A DNA stretch of 43,323 bases, taken from contig NZ_OMPU01000013.1 in NCBI RefSeq assembly GCF_900313065.1, positions 593,481 to 636,803 of the forward strand, given 5' to 3'. Below are positions 7,372-17,265 of this stretch, piece by piece. The stretch is from Kiloniella sp. EL199. GTDB lineage: Bacteria > Pseudomonadota > Alphaproteobacteria > Kiloniellales > Kiloniellaceae. Numbering within the stretch: position 1 is the stretch's first letter; every line of letters starts with the position of its first letter. A program made the position numbers and the translations under genes. The notes under the pieces were generated by a model. The model was not told the DNA's origin, did not search any database, and saw nothing but the letters and a program-made list of their open reading frames with translations.

Positions 7372-8559
7372 TTACCCGGGTTTTCCATCCAACCTTGGAC
7401 GGTTCATCAGAGGCAGGAAGTTGAGAAGGTAAAGACTAAAGGCCAGAATCCAGAAAAGTGAAGACAGGTATAGCAATTGCTCGGAAAAGGCACTTTCAAT
7501 GAAAGACTGGGCAACCCGGGCTATCGCTGACAGTGTTAGTGCACAGAGCGCGATTGTTAGATATGAATTTGTTTTGAGGACATTTCCGGTGTGACCAAGA
7601 CTTGCCCTCATAGTTACGACCAGGATCATAGTGCCAATTGCACCGGCGGTCAGTGCGTGGAGAGCACCTTCCCAGAAGTAGCCATAAGTGACAAAGCCGT
7701 ATGCTTTTAGAGCAAGTCCTGCGGGTATCCACAGATAAGCGACATGCATGGCCCATAATAATGGATCTGAAAGTGTCATCCAGCCCTTCCAGAAGTATAG
7801 TCGGGCAAGGTGTAATCCTGCGAGTATTGCGCAAAAGTAAGCAAAGAGTTGAGGCCAACTATCGGCGATGAACAAGTCGCCAATCACCATTATAGCAGTG
7901 CCAACTATGCAGAGGATACTAAGCTTTCCTGGCGCACCTACATCGACCCTGGTTCCTTTGGCTGTAAGGGCGTTTTTTGTAAAGGCAGGGACAATGCGCC
8001 CTCCGATGATTGTTATCAGCAGCAATAAAAGAGATATAGCTGCTTCCAGAATGGTTCGCGAGGAATGCGGCGCGATACCTGCTTCAGCGAGATAGAAACA
8101 CAGGTTGAAGATCGCAAGGATTATAAAGATACCGGGCAACATGAGGTTTCGTTTGTTACCTGTTCTGATGAGTATTCTTGCAGTGTAGATAGATAATACT
8201 GGGAGGAACAGAAGATCCGCAGTGGCTAGGAGACTATAGGGAAGAGAAGTCCCCGCCCAAAGGGATAGCCGACCAAGGAGCCAGAGACCAAAAAGGGTGA
8301 TTAGAGGTTTGCCGGATAAAGGCTCAGTATTGGTCCAGTTCGGCATGGCCGTTAAAATAAACCCGGCAATCGCTGCAACACTAAAGCCATAAATCATTTC
8401 GTGCCCATGAATGAGAGAAGGCGCGATATGTGTTTCGTAATCTATGACGCCTGCAAGTATAAGAATCCAGAGAGACAAGACAGTCAGAGCATACAGAGCT
8501 CCGGTTGTGAAAAATGGTCTGAAACCTGCCCGCCAGAAGGGTGAACTTGCCGTTATCAT
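7372..8559 (-). CDS. nnrS: NnrS family membrane protein
   Basis: A 395-residue polytopic protein with about 12 hydrophobic helices. The start SPFWRAGFRPFFTTGALYA and the HGHEMIYGF segment (H51, H53) are signatures of NnrS, a haem- and copper-containing inner-membrane protein that protects against nitric oxide and nitrosative stress in denitrifiers and pathogens. Further conserved elements are IIGGRIVPAFTKNAL and the late TAGAIGTMILVVTMRASLGHTG. It lies 105 bp downstream of hemN in the same direction, and hemN has an FNR/Anr-type box upstream, so both may respond to low oxygen or NO. The family link is strong; the exact chemistry of NnrS is not settled. Confidence 0.93.
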   Translation of the reverse strand: MITASSPFWRAGFRPFFTTGALYALTVLSLWILILAGVIDYETHIAPSLIHGHEMIYGFSVAAIAGFILTAMPNWTNTEPLSGKPLITLFGLWLLGRLSLWAGTSLPYSLLATADLLFLPVLSIYTARILIRTGNKRNLMLPGIFIILAIFNLCFYLAEAGIAPHSSRTILEAAISLLLLLITIIGGRIVPAFTKNALTAKGTRVDVGAPGKLSILCIVGTAIMVIGDLFIADSWPQLFAYFCAILAGLHLARLYFWKGWMTLSDPLLWAMHVAYLWIPAGLALKAYGFVTYGYFWEGALHALTAGAIGTMILVVTMRASLGHTGNVLKTNSYLTIALCALTLSAIARVAQSFIESAFSEQLLYLSSLFWILAFSLYLLNFLPLMNRPRLDGKPG

Positions 8560-8664
8560 ATTATTTCTATTCCTCGTATTTCCTTTAATAATGTATATTA
8601 AATATATCTATTTGAGTATGTGACAGAGGCGCGCAGTTCCAGCTCTCAAAAAAAACTTGGATGC

Positions 8665-10014
8665 TTAGACCGCTTGCGAGTAAGTCACCTCTCTTGAACC
8701 GTGATATTCGTCGAACAAGGCACAGATGGATCTGACCAGGGCTCGAGCATTATGTTCTATTGAAATGACGCCATCTTGATATCGCGCGATTTTATCATCG
8801 ACAAAGGTACTTAAGGCTTTGATTTCGTAGTTGAATTCGTCGATTGAGCTTTGAAATTTCTCGCAGATATTATTGAGATCAACTTCATGATAACACATAA
8901 GTTGTTCTATGATGGCAGCTCGTAATTTGTCCTGACCTTGAAAAGGAATAGATTTGGCGACCGCAAAGTTGCCACCATCAATCGCAGCACGATAGTTTCT
9001 AATGGCAACGATATTCTGGACAAAGCCGCTTGGAAGGGCGCCGATCGAAGAGGCTCCAAATCCGATCATCGCGTCAGCTTTATCTGTTGTATAGCCCTGG
9101 AAATTACGTCTAAGCGTACCGTTTTTAAAAGCAATAGCCATGGGGTCGTTGGGTTTTGCAAAGTGGTCCAGTCCAATCCGGACAAAGCCATAACTTTGTA
9201 ATAGCTCTGCCGCAGCTTCCTGCTGCTCAAACCTTTCGTTGAAATCGGGAAGAACTTCTTCGGGGATGAGGCGTTGGTGCGGTTTTAATGAGGGGATGTG
9301 TGCATAGCCAAAAAGGGCGATACGTTCCGGCGCCATGGTCATAACCTGACGAATGGTTTCCAAAACTGATTCTACCGTTTGATAGGGAAGACCATACATC
9401 AAATCCATGTTGATGCCATGAACACCCTCTTCGTGTAGCCACTTGGCAACTTTTGCGGTTTGTTCGATTGGTTGAATGCGGTTGATGGCTCTTTGTACTT
9501 TATCCTGAATATCTTGCACGCCAAGGCTGGCGCGGTTAACACCGCCCTGTGCCCAAGCTCTGACTGCTTCCTGACTGATATCCCGCGGATCAATTTCGAC
9601 GGCGATTTCTGCATCATCAGTAAAGGTGAAAGCTTCATTGAATGTCTGGAAGAGTTCCTTGACGTCTTCCGGTTCCAGAATTGTCGGACTGCCGCCGCCA
9701 AAATGCATATGATTAACTGGGCGACCTCGCCCCATGGCATCTGCGGTCATGAGGATCTCTTTTTGTAAAGATCCCATATACTCTTTTATAGGTTTGTATT
9801 TTTGGGTGATTTTGGTGTGACACCCACAAAACCAGCAAAGACTATCGCAATAGGGAATATGGGAATACAGAGAAAGCGGCATTTCTTTTGGAATAGCCCG
9901 TAGCCAGTCAACATACGTATTGGCCTTAAAGTCAGGCTTAAAAAGATGCGCTGTCGGGTAGCTCGTATAACGAGGAACCCCTTTGTCGTATTTTTGTATG
10001 ATCTCTGTTTTCAT
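8665..10014 (-). CDS. hemN: Oxygen-independent coproporphyrinogen III oxidase
   Basis: A 449-residue radical-SAM enzyme that decarboxylates two propionates of coproporphyrinogen III to protoporphyrinogen IX without oxygen, in haem synthesis. The cluster motif CxxxCxxC is CDSLCWFC (C56, C60, C63) followed by the extra Cys of CGCH typical of genuine HemN. HFGGGSPT is the GGG(T/S)P SAM site, and the N-terminal YDKGVPRYTSYPTA and INMDLMYGLPYQT blocks are HemN-type. Length fits HemN rather than the shorter HemW. The start at 10014 has no Shine-Dalgarno site and an FNR box centres about 42 bp upstream, which would place the transcription start near the ATG; a leaderless mRNA is possible. nnrS follows. 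Confidence 0.96.
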   Translation of the reverse strand: MKTEIIQKYDKGVPRYTSYPTAHLFKPDFKANTYVDWLRAIPKEMPLSLYSHIPYCDSLCWFCGCHTKITQKYKPIKEYMGSLQKEILMTADAMGRGRPVNHMHFGGGSPTILEPEDVKELFQTFNEAFTFTDDAEIAVEIDPRDISQEAVRAWAQGGVNRASLGVQDIQDKVQRAINRIQPIEQTAKVAKWLHEEGVHGINMDLMYGLPYQTVESVLETIRQVMTMAPERIALFGYAHIPSLKPHQRLIPEEVLPDFNERFEQQEAAAELLQSYGFVRIGLDHFAKPNDPMAIAFKNGTLRRNFQGYTTDKADAMIGFGASSIGALPSGFVQNIVAIRNYRAAIDGGNFAVAKSIPFQGQDKLRAAIIEQLMCYHEVDLNNICEKFQSSIDEFNYEIKALSTFVDDKIARYQDGVISIEHNARALVRSICALFDEYHGSREVTYSQAV

Positions 10015-10049
10015 AAGCTATGGAATAGTTGAACCTTTGTGTGTGATCC

Positions 10050-10063
10050 TTGATTTATGTCAA
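10050..10063 (-). promoter_or_regulatory. FNR/Anr/Dnr-type box upstream of hemN
   Basis: TTGATTTATGTCAA on the plus strand reads TTGACATAAATCAA on the minus strand, a full match to the TTGAC-N4-ATCAA consensus of FNR/CRP-family anaerobic regulators. Its centre is about 42 bp before the hemN start codon, consistent with class II activation if transcription starts at or just before the ATG. Confidence 0.75.
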
Positions 10064-10305
10064 GAGAGCGAGGAGAAGTTTATTGAGAGAAGATATTTGC
10101 CGTACTATTAGTAATTGATAATAGTAAACTTAATTTATTCTTATTTTTGTGTTGCGGCTTATATTGATTTTTATCTTCAAAGGGCTAACTTGAACAGGCA
10201 GAATACAAGTAGATGAGAAGGCTTGGTGTTCATCAGAATCTTGTTATTGATGAGCTGAAATATAGCCCCATCTGGAGAGAAGCATACCAGCAAGAGGAGA
10301 TTAAA

Positions 10306-12984
10306 TTGGCTCTTGGTAAGGACACCCTGAATACTCGTCGCCAGCTCACCGCAAATGGCAAGACCTATGATTATTATAGCCTGGAGGAAGCTGCGAAGAC
10401 ACTTGGCGATATTTCCCGCCTGCCTTTTTCCCTGAAAGTTTTGTTAGAAAATCTGTTGCGCTTTGAAGATGACCGCAGTGTTAAGGTCGATGATATCAAG
10501 GCGATGGCTGGATGGTTGAAAAATCGAACGTCAGATAGTGAAATTGCCTATCGTCCTGCACGTGTTCTTATGCAGGATTTTACCGGAGTTCCGGCCGTCG
10601 TTGATTTGGCAGCGATGCGACAGGCGATGGTAGAAATGGGTGGTGATCCCAAGAAAATTAACCCACTTTCTCCTGTCGATCTGGTTATTGACCACTCTGT
10701 CATGGTTGATTCATTTGGCGGTGCGGATTCATTTCAAAAAAACGTTGATCTGGAATTTGATCGTAACGGAGAGCGTTATTCTTTCCTGCGTTGGGGGCAA
10801 ACTGCTTTTGACAATTTCCGTGTTGTTCCGCCTGGAACAGGTATTTGCCATCAAGTGAACGTAGAAAATTTGGCACAGGTTGTTTGGACGAAAGAAGAAG
10901 ACGGCCTAACGATTGCCTATCCAGATACGTTGGTTGGTACTGATTCACACACAACTATGGTAAATGGTCTTTCCGTTCTGGGTTGGGGCGTCGGCGGTAT
11001 CGAAGCAGAAGCAGCGATGCTCGGACAGCCTGTTTCCATGGTGATCCCTGAAGTTGTTGGCATGAAGCTTACCGGCAAGATGAAAGAGGGAACGACTGCA
11101 ACCGACCTTGTTTTGACAGTTACGGAAATCCTTCGGGCCCATGGTGTGGTTGGCAAGTTTGTTGAGTTCTATGGCGCAGGCCTTGATAACCTGACCTTGG
11201 CTGATCAGGCCACAATCGCAAACATGGCACCGGAATATGGGGCGACCTGTGGCTTTTTCCCGATTGATGAAGAAACGATCCGCTATTTGAGTTTTACCTG
11301 TCGTGATGCTGATCGCGTTGCGTTGGTCGAAGAATATGCCAAGGCGCAGGGCATGTGGCGTGATACAGACACCCCGGATCCGGTGTTTACATCTTCGCTT
11401 GAGCTTGATCTTGCTACGGTTGAGCCAAGCCTTGCGGGACCAAAGCGCCCTCAGGATCGTATTTCACTTAGTAATCTTGCACCAAAATCCATTGAGTTGA
11501 TCAATGAAGCATTGGGGGATAAGGCAGGAGATAAATCCCCCGTTGAAGGGAAGAATTACGAACTGAGCAATGGCGATGTGATGATTGCAGCGATTACCAG
11601 CTGTACCAACACATCCAACCCGTCTGTTCTAATTGGCGCCGGACTTGTCGCCAAGAAGGCCGTTGAACTGGGGCTTACTTCGAAGCCCTGGGTGAAAACG
11701 TCACTGGCGCCGGGGTCGCAAGTTGTGACTGATTATCTCGAAAAAGCGGGGCTTCAGGACTATCTTAACCAGATCGGTTTTGATCTCGTTGGATATGGTT
11801 GTACGACCTGTATCGGGAACTCTGGCCCGCTTGCTGATGAGCATATCGAGGCAATTGATAACAAAGAATTACAGGTTGCTGCAGTTCTGTCTGGTAACCG
11901 TAATTTTGAAGGCCGCGTCAGCCCACAGACACGCCTGAACTATCTTGCATCTCCACCTCTTGTTGTAGCTTATGCTTTGGCGGGTAATGTGACCATAGAT
12001 CTTCTGAACGATCCAGTTGGTCAGGGTAAAGATGGTCAGGATGTCTATTTGAAAGATATCTGGCCAACCTCACAAGAAATTCAGGAAATTGCGAACGTTG
12101 CGCTGACACCGGAAATGTTCAAAGAGCGTTACGAGAATGTCTTTGAGGGGCCGCAACAGTGGAAGGAAATCGAAACGGCAACGGGCCTTACTTATGACTG
12201 GAATGATCAAAGTACGTATGTTCAGTATCCGCCATTTTTTGAGGGCATGAGCAGAGAAGCAGGTGATTTCAGTGATGTCGCTGGTGCTCGCCCGTTACTC
12301 GTTCTGGCAGATAATATCACAACTGACCATATCTCACCTGCGGGTGCGATCAAAGCTGACAGTCCGGGTGGTGCGTATCTTACAAGCCATCAGGTGCGTC
12401 CTGTAGATTTTAACTCTTACGGATCTCGCCGTGGTAACCACGAGGTTATGATGCGGGGAACCTTTGCCAATATCCGTATTAAAAACGAAATGGTGCCCGG
12501 TACAGAGGGCGGTTTCTCTAAATACAAGGGTGAAGTGATGCCAGTGTATGATGCTGCTATGAAGTATATAGATGATGGCACGCCGCTGGTTGTTTTTGGG
12601 GGCAAGGAATACGGCATGGGATCTTCCCGTGACTGGGCTGCTAAGGGAACACGCTTGTTGGGTGTTAAGGCTGTTATCGTTGAAAGTTTTGAGCGTATTC
12701 ACCGATCCAATCTTGTGTTTATGGGGGTTTTACCGCTTGTTTTTAAAGATGGTGTAACCCGCGAAACACTGGGTATTACGGGTGATGAAACGATTGATAT
12801 TTCTGGGATTAAAAACGGTATTGCCCCGGGGATGGATGTTGACTGTCGTATCAGTCGCCCTGATGGATCTGTTGAAAATATCAAGTTGACGTGCCGTATT
12901 GATACTGCAGATGAGGTTGAATACTTCCGCCACGGTGGAATTCTTCATTACGTACTGCGTAATTTGATGAACGATGCGGCGTAA
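10306..12984 (+). CDS. acnA: Aconitate hydratase A
   Basis: Cytoplasmic [4Fe-4S] enzyme of the citric acid cycle interconverting citrate and isocitrate. The best start is TTG at 10306, six bases after AGGAG (10295-10299): it gives 892 residues, the usual AcnA length, beginning with a GKDTLNTRR segment. It puts the cluster cysteines at C433 ([11 protein letters not shown]) and C499/C502 ([13 protein letters not shown]), within two residues of the positions I recall for E. coli AcnA. An in-frame ATG at 10213 would add 31 unconserved residues with no ribosome site. Other signatures are [14 protein letters not shown] and [13 protein letters not shown]. In other bacteria the apo-enzyme can bind mRNA. 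The gene is divergent from hemN. Confidence 0.97.
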   Translation: MALGKDTLNTRRQLTANGKTYDYYSLEEAAKTLGDISRLPFSLKVLLENLLRFEDDRSVKVDDIKAMAGWLKNRTSDSEIAYRPARVLMQDFTGVPAVVDLAAMRQAMVEMGGDPKKINPLSPVDLVIDHSVMVDSFGGADSFQKNVDLEFDRNGERYSFLRWGQTAFDNFRVVPPGTGICHQVNVENLAQVVWTKEEDGLTIAYPDTLVGTDSHTTMVNGLSVLGWGVGGIEAEAAMLGQPVSMVIPEVVGMKLTGKMKEGTTATDLVLTVTEILRAHGVVGKFVEFYGAGLDNLTLADQATIANMAPEYGATCGFFPIDEETIRYLSFTCRDADRVALVEEYAKAQGMWRDTDTPDPVFTSSLELDLATVEPSLAGPKRPQDRISLSNLAPKSIELINEALGDKAGDKSPVEGKNYELSNGDVMIAAITSCTNTSNPSVLIGAGLVAKKAVELGLTSKPWVKTSLAPGSQVVTDYLEKAGLQDYLNQIGFDLVGYGCTTCIGNSGPLADEHIEAIDNKELQVAAVLSGNRNFEGRVSPQTRLNYLASPPLVVAYALAGNVTIDLLNDPVGQGKDGQDVYLKDIWPTSQEIQEIANVALTPEMFKERYENVFEGPQQWKEIETATGLTYDWNDQSTYVQYPPFFEGMSREAGDFSDVAGARPLLVLADNITTDHISPAGAIKADSPGGAYLTSHQVRPVDFNSYGSRRGNHEVMMRGTFANIRIKNEMVPGTEGGFSKYKGEVMPVYDAAMKYIDDGTPLVVFGGKEYGMGSSRDWAAKGTRLLGVKAVIVESFERIHRSNLVFMGVLPLVFKDGVTRETLGITGDETIDISGIKNGIAPGMDVDCRISRPDGSVENIKLTCRIDTADEVEYFRHGGILHYVLRNLMNDAA

Positions 12985-13003
12985 ACTGTTTTCATATGCG
13001 ATA

Positions 13004-13040
13004 GAAAGGCAGCCAAGGGATGGACTGCCTTCTTTCTTTA
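13004..13040 (+). terminator. Rho-independent terminator behind acnA
   Basis: AAGGCAG at 13006-13012 pairs with CTGCCTT at 13025-13031, followed by the pyrimidine-rich CTTTCTTT. The T tract is interrupted, so strength may be moderate. Confidence 0.65.
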
Positions 13041-13143
13041 GGTGAGAGGTTCTGAAGAATTACAGGTACAGGGCAAGCTTTGCCCTGCTCGCGTAAACTT
13101 GAAGTTGACGTGACTGGAGCTCTTGCGGAAAGAGGCTTAGTCT

Positions 13144-13998
13144 TTGAGTATGAAATATTTAAAGACTCTATTTAAACGTCCGTTGGTGAAACTTGCTTTT
13201 GTGGCATTTGGCCTTTCTTCTGCTTGGGCATACATGGCGATAAGTGGACCATCAGCCGAGGTTGTTCAGGCTGCGGAAAAACGGCTTGCTCAAGGACAAT
13301 TGGTGGCTCAGGCCGCGAATGTTGCGGGCCTTTCCGAAACAGCGCCTGTGGTCATTGAACTGTTCACGTCGCAAGGCTGTAGCTCCTGCCCGCCTGCTGA
13401 TGCGCTTTTAACCGAGCTTGCTGATCAGCCCGGAATTATTGCTCTGTCGTACCACGTTGATTACTGGGATTATATTGGATGGAAAGACCCTTTCTCTAGC
13501 CCGGAAGCGACGCAACGGCAGCGTGATTATGGCTCGAACATGTCTTTACGTTATGTTTATACGCCGCAGTTGGTTATTGATGGGCGTAAGGAGCTGGTGG
13601 GGTCGCGACGAGGTGAAGTTCTGCTCGAAATAGAAGAGGCTGCAAAAGCGGGAAAAGCTGTGTCTCTCTCTATTGCGGGGAATACCCTGTCTGAGCCAAC
13701 GGTGAATTTCAGTAACGAACTTCCTCTTGGTGGATCGGCGACCTTGTGGGTGGCCGTTTTTGATGAACAGCATGAGACCGAAATTCAACGGGGCGAGAAC
13801 AAGGGTTTGTTTATGGTCAACAAACACGTTGTTCGTGGATTTGAACGTGCGGGGGAATGGAACGGTACAGATCCTTCCCTTTCATTTAGCTTTGCCTCAT
13901 TGAGATTGTCACCAAACGACGGTTATGCCTTGTTATTACAGGATGGTACCGGTGGCGCAATTCTTGGAGCTGTTTTACATGAGAGCAATCCTGGCTAA
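13144..13998 (+). CDS. DUF1223 family secreted thioredoxin-fold protein
   Basis: A 284-residue protein of the DUF1223 family, whose members have a thioredoxin-like fold and no proven function. The start TTG at 13144 has AGAGG eight bases upstream; an in-frame ATG at 13150 is six bases later. The N-terminus is a signal/anchor (KLAFVAFGLSSAWAYMAIS). The family core follows: VVIELFTSQGCSSCPPADAL with C79 and C82 in a C-x-x-C motif, LSYHVDYWDYIGWKDPF, RQRDYGSNM, and YTPQLVIDGRKELVGSR. The C-x-x-C site suggests periplasmic thiol-disulfide or metal chemistry, by inference. It is separated from acnA by a terminator, so it is probably transcribed on its own. Confidence 0.9.
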   Translation: MSMKYLKTLFKRPLVKLAFVAFGLSSAWAYMAISGPSAEVVQAAEKRLAQGQLVAQAANVAGLSETAPVVIELFTSQGCSSCPPADALLTELADQPGIIALSYHVDYWDYIGWKDPFSSPEATQRQRDYGSNMSLRYVYTPQLVIDGRKELVGSRRGEVLLEIEEAAKAGKAVSLSIAGNTLSEPTVNFSNELPLGGSATLWVAVFDEQHETEIQRGENKGLFMVNKHVVRGFERAGEWNGTDPSLSFSFASLRLSPNDGYALLLQDGTGGAILGAVLHESNPG

Positions 13999-14042
13999 TT
14001 GACCACAAATGCAAAGATAATTTTCATTGTGTTTAATGTGCT

Positions 14043-14327
14043 TTATTTAATAGCTAAAGCCAGTTGGTAAGTTCTATTCAGTTTTTTATGGAAATCATTA
14101 TTTATTGAATTGGGGCCGTCGATCACAAGGTCACTGAGGCTTCCTGCACCTCCAAGATAGCTCGTAAAAAGATCTATACAATAACCATCTGATTGAGCTG
14201 CAATATTTATAACTCTTCTAACCTTGTTCGCCCAGAACGAAGAATCATGTTTGTTTAGAAAACCTTCAAGATCTTCTAAAGCGGCTACAAATTCTATGAT
14301 TGTGGAATTCATGAATGGTATTGCCAT
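14043..14327 (-). CDS. Small hypothetical protein, DUF6966-like
   Basis: A 94-residue soluble protein located after the htpG terminator and read in the same direction. It has a mainly helical N-terminus (STIIEFVAALEDLEGFL), a tryptophan-containing FWANKVRRVINIAA helix, and a GGAGSLSDLVID loop. That loop resembles the G-G-x-G-S-x-(N/D)-D-L motif of a small-protein family I associate with DUF6966; the assignment is tentative. The start at 14327 has no clear ribosome site, and the ATG at 14312 (MNSTIIEF) is an alternative that would fit family members, which usually begin close to this helix. Function is unknown. Confidence 0.65.
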   Translation of the reverse strand: MAIPFMNSTIIEFVAALEDLEGFLNKHDSSFWANKVRRVINIAAQSDGYCIDLFTSYLGGAGSLSDLVIDGPNSINNDFHKKLNRTYQLALAIK

Positions 14328-14369
14328 ATGGAAATATCGTGTTGGTTTATTGTAATCAAAAATTGTACA

Positions 14370-14411
14370 AATGAGAAACCCCGTACAAAAAATTAATTAT
14401 GTACGGGGTTC
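14370..14411 (-). terminator. Rho-independent terminator of htpG
   Basis: AACCCCGTAC at 14377-14386 pairs perfectly with GTACGGGGTT at 14401-14410. On the minus strand it stands about 25 bases after the htpG stop, followed by TTTCTCATTT. Confidence 0.82.
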
Positions 14412-14435
14412 TGTGTTTAGTGCCAAGCTAGGTGC

Positions 14436-16337
14436 TTATAAAAGGCCTTTGCCCATGACCCGGGACATACGTTGCGCAAATGTCGCGGCATCGGATGGCA
14501 TCTGTCCTTCGAGAATTCTTGCCTGATCCAGCAAGAGCCAGGCAATGTCTTCGAGCTCTTTGGCTGCGCCGTCTTCTTTGATCAAGTCGGAAAGACGTTT
14601 GACCAGATCGTGTTTCGGGTTGATTTCAAGAACCCGTTTACTGGCTTCATCGACCTGTTTATGGCTCCGCAGAATACGTTCCAGATGGATATCCATATCC
14701 CCTTCGTCTGCCACAAGGCAAACGGCAGAGTCAGTCAGACGCTCTGAACTGCGAATATCTTTCACTTCCCCTTCTAGGGTTAGTTTCATATAGCCTAATA
14801 GAGCACCCAGTTCTGCTTTGTCGTCTTCTTTATCTTTGGCAGAATCATCTGTGTCATCTGTACTGTCGATCTTGTTCAAGTCTGCACCACCGCGGGTAAC
14901 AGATTTGAAGCCTTTGCCTTCGTATTCGTTAATAGATGTTACCCAGAACTCATCGACAGGATCGTGAAGAACAAGCACATCGACATCTTTGGCTTTGAAG
15001 CCTTCGATTTGCGGACTACGGCGCAGAGCCTGTTCATCTTCACCAGAGATATAATAGATATGCTCTTGGCCTTCTTTCATATTTTCTAGGTAATCTGCGA
15101 GGCTAATCCAGCTATCGGTTTTGATGGATTTGAAACGGCAAAGTTTCAAGAGAGCATCTTTTTGCGGAAGATCTTCGTAGAGACCTTCTTTGAGGACAGA
15201 GCCGAAGTTTTCCCAGAATTTCAGGTATTCTTCCTGCTCGTTCTGGGCTTTTTTGTCGAGGATGCCGAGGACACGTTTTACAATGCCGCCGCGAATTTTA
15301 CGCAGCATCGGGTTGTCTTGAAGCATTTCTCGGCTGATATTGAGCGGCAGGTCTTCTGAATCAATGACGCCTTTCAGGAAGCGCATATAGGCGGGAATAA
15401 GCTCTTGGCAATCATCGGTGATAAAGACGCGACGAACATAGAGTTTTACACCGTGTTTACGATCCGGGTGGAATAGGTCGAAAGGTTTACTGCCTGGAAT
15501 GTAAAGAAGACCGGAATATTCCAGGACACCTTCAACGCGGAAGTGTTCACGTAACCACGGGTCGTCATAGGCATGGGCAACGTGATGATAGAATTCTTTG
15601 TACTGTTCGTCGGTAACGTCGGATTTGCTTCGTGTCCAGATCGCAGAAGCCGAGTTCAGTGTTTCCCATTCGCTATCGTTTTCTATGCTGCCGTCTTCGT
15701 TTTCTGTTGGCGCTTTCTTGAGGCGGATAGGGATCGGAATATGATCGGAGTAAGTTTTGATAATAGTGCGAAGGCGTAGTTCTTCACTATATTCTTTTTG
15801 CTCTTCTTTCAGGTGCAGCGTGATGGATGTTCCACGTCCGGGTCTTTCAACTTCGGCAATTGTGAATTTACCTTTGCCATCTGAATCCCATTGCCAGCCT
15901 TGATCTTCGCCTGCACGGCGGCTGGTTACACTGACTTTGTCAGCAACCATGTAGCTGGAATAGAAGCCAACACCAAACTGACCGATCAAGTTGCTACCGT
16001 CTTTGCTGCTTTCCATCTGTTCCATAAAGGCACTGGTGCCGGAACGTGCAATGGTGCCAAGGTTTTCGATAAGCTCTTGGCGGTTCATGCCAATGCCGTT
16101 ATCGCTGATGGTTAGCGTGTTGGCATTTGAGTCTATTTCCAAATCGATCCTGAAGTCTGGATCGTCTTTTATCAGGTCACCATCTGTCACTGCCAGATAG
16201 CGAAGCTTGTCACACGCGTCAGACGCATTGGAAATAAGTTCGCGCAGGAAGATTTCTTTATTGGAATAAAGCGAATGGGCCACAATGTCCAAGAGGCGAG
16301 AAACCTCGGCCTGGAAGGAAAGTTGTTCCTCAGACAT
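14436..16337 (-). CDS. htpG: Molecular chaperone HtpG (Hsp90 family)
   Basis: A 633-residue cytoplasmic ATP-dependent chaperone. Signatures of the GHKL ATPase domain: EIFLRELISNASDACDKLRY (catalytic E, N), DNGIGMN, GTIARSGTSAF lid segment and GQFGVGFYSSYMVAD. The middle domain carries SEDLPLNISREMLQ with the conserved Arg that contacts ATP. The C-terminal dimerisation domain lacks the MEEVD tail, as in bacteria. A highly acidic linker (DSTDDTDDSAKDKEDDK) lies between the middle and C-terminal domains, longer than in E. coli. The gene is monocistronic, with a strong terminator behind. No textbook sigma32 promoter could be fixed in front. Confidence 0.98.
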   Translation of the reverse strand: MSEEQLSFQAEVSRLLDIVAHSLYSNKEIFLRELISNASDACDKLRYLAVTDGDLIKDDPDFRIDLEIDSNANTLTISDNGIGMNRQELIENLGTIARSGTSAFMEQMESSKDGSNLIGQFGVGFYSSYMVADKVSVTSRRAGEDQGWQWDSDGKGKFTIAEVERPGRGTSITLHLKEEQKEYSEELRLRTIIKTYSDHIPIPIRLKKAPTENEDGSIENDSEWETLNSASAIWTRSKSDVTDEQYKEFYHHVAHAYDDPWLREHFRVEGVLEYSGLLYIPGSKPFDLFHPDRKHGVKLYVRRVFITDDCQELIPAYMRFLKGVIDSEDLPLNISREMLQDNPMLRKIRGGIVKRVLGILDKKAQNEQEEYLKFWENFGSVLKEGLYEDLPQKDALLKLCRFKSIKTDSWISLADYLENMKEGQEHIYYISGEDEQALRRSPQIEGFKAKDVDVLVLHDPVDEFWVTSINEYEGKGFKSVTRGGADLNKIDSTDDTDDSAKDKEDDKAELGALLGYMKLTLEGEVKDIRSSERLTDSAVCLVADEGDMDIHLERILRSHKQVDEASKRVLEINPKHDLVKRLSDLIKEDGAAKELEDIAWLLLDQARILEGQMPSDAATFAQRMSRVMGKGLL

Positions 16338-16572
16338 GATTGTATAATCTACCTTTTAACTAGTCGAAGTAATATTGCTAATCTCTTGGCTGCTTTCATC
16401 AAGAGCAAAAGACATATGGCTTAATAAGACCAGTTTTTCAAGTTATCTCGTTTAGGGACGGTTATACTGGTTTGTTCAAAGCAGTTGCATGAATTTTGTG
16501 ATCCTGTAAAAACGTACAGATAATTTAATATGATTGTTTGATCCATATGCTCGAGCAAAGGGTTTTATCATT

Positions 16573-17217
16573 ATGTTTAATCAGTTTTCAAAATCGGCAT
16601 TAGTGGTTGTTTTTTTGGTGCTTGGGGGGTGTGCTGCCGGGCCGAACTCTTCGCCAAATATGGTTTTTGAGCGTAAAGGTGTTGCAGTCCCGACCATGAG
16701 CCAGTATCAGTATTGCCATGGATACGGATGTTCAAGTCAGTTGAGCTTAACCATGAGTGAGACCGATAAACAGGGATTGGTCCAAGCTTTTGGTGTGGCA
16801 CAAACCGCGCAGCAAGAACGGGCTGCTATGGCGAAGGCAGTCGCTTACATGGAACAAATGAATGCTCCAAAAGCCGGTACTGAAAATGACATTGGCGGTA
16901 CCTTCACAGGCTATGGACAGCCAGGGCAGCTGGATTGTGAAGACGAGTCCGCAAATACAACAACAACGCTGATTTTCCTTCAGGAATTGGGGTTGATCAA
17001 ACATCACAAACTAAGATCACAGGTTACCCGGGGATTTTTCATCGGTGGATGGCCGCATACATCTGCGGCTGTTGTCGAGGCGTCAACGGGGAAAAGTTTC
17101 GCTATTGATTCCTGGTTTGAGAACAATGGTGTGAAGCCGCATATCGTGCCTTATGAAATGTGGTCTTCTGGCTGGGATCCAGAGAAAGACGGACCTGTGC
17201 CTGCGGAATTGCAATAA
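16573..17217 (+). CDS. Lipoprotein with transglutaminase-like Cys-His-Asp arrangement
   Basis: A 214-residue predicted lipoprotein. The start ATG at 16573 gives a signal peptide with lipobox LGGC (C20); an in-frame upstream start at 16534 would only lengthen the n-region. After a helical stretch the C-terminal half has C122 in QPGQLDCEDESA, followed by a helix, H162 in GGWPHTSAAVVE and D179 in SFAIDSWFE. This order and the strand pattern resemble the Cys-His-Asp triad of transglutaminase/papain-like enzymes. If right, it is an outer-membrane-attached thiol protease, amidase or transglutaminase-like enzyme. I know no named family for it. It is divergent from htpG and stands alone. Confidence 0.75.
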   Translation: MFNQFSKSALVVVFLVLGGCAAGPNSSPNMVFERKGVAVPTMSQYQYCHGYGCSSQLSLTMSETDKQGLVQAFGVAQTAQQERAAMAKAVAYMEQMNAPKAGTENDIGGTFTGYGQPGQLDCEDESANTTTTLIFLQELGLIKHHKLRSQVTRGFFIGGWPHTSAAVVEASTGKSFAIDSWFENNGVKPHIVPYEMWSSGWDPEKDGPVPAELQ

Positions 17218-17265
17218 AGCGGATCGGTAATTTATTTTCTGTATACAGATTGATTTGGTTACGCG

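Noticed and set aside
12334-12702. Leftward open frame of 122 codons
   Set aside because: Antisense to conserved aconitase sequence.
16338-16500. Heat-shock (sigma32) promoter for htpG
   Set aside because: CTTGATG is present but no CCCCAT-type -10 at the right distance, so I do not call it.
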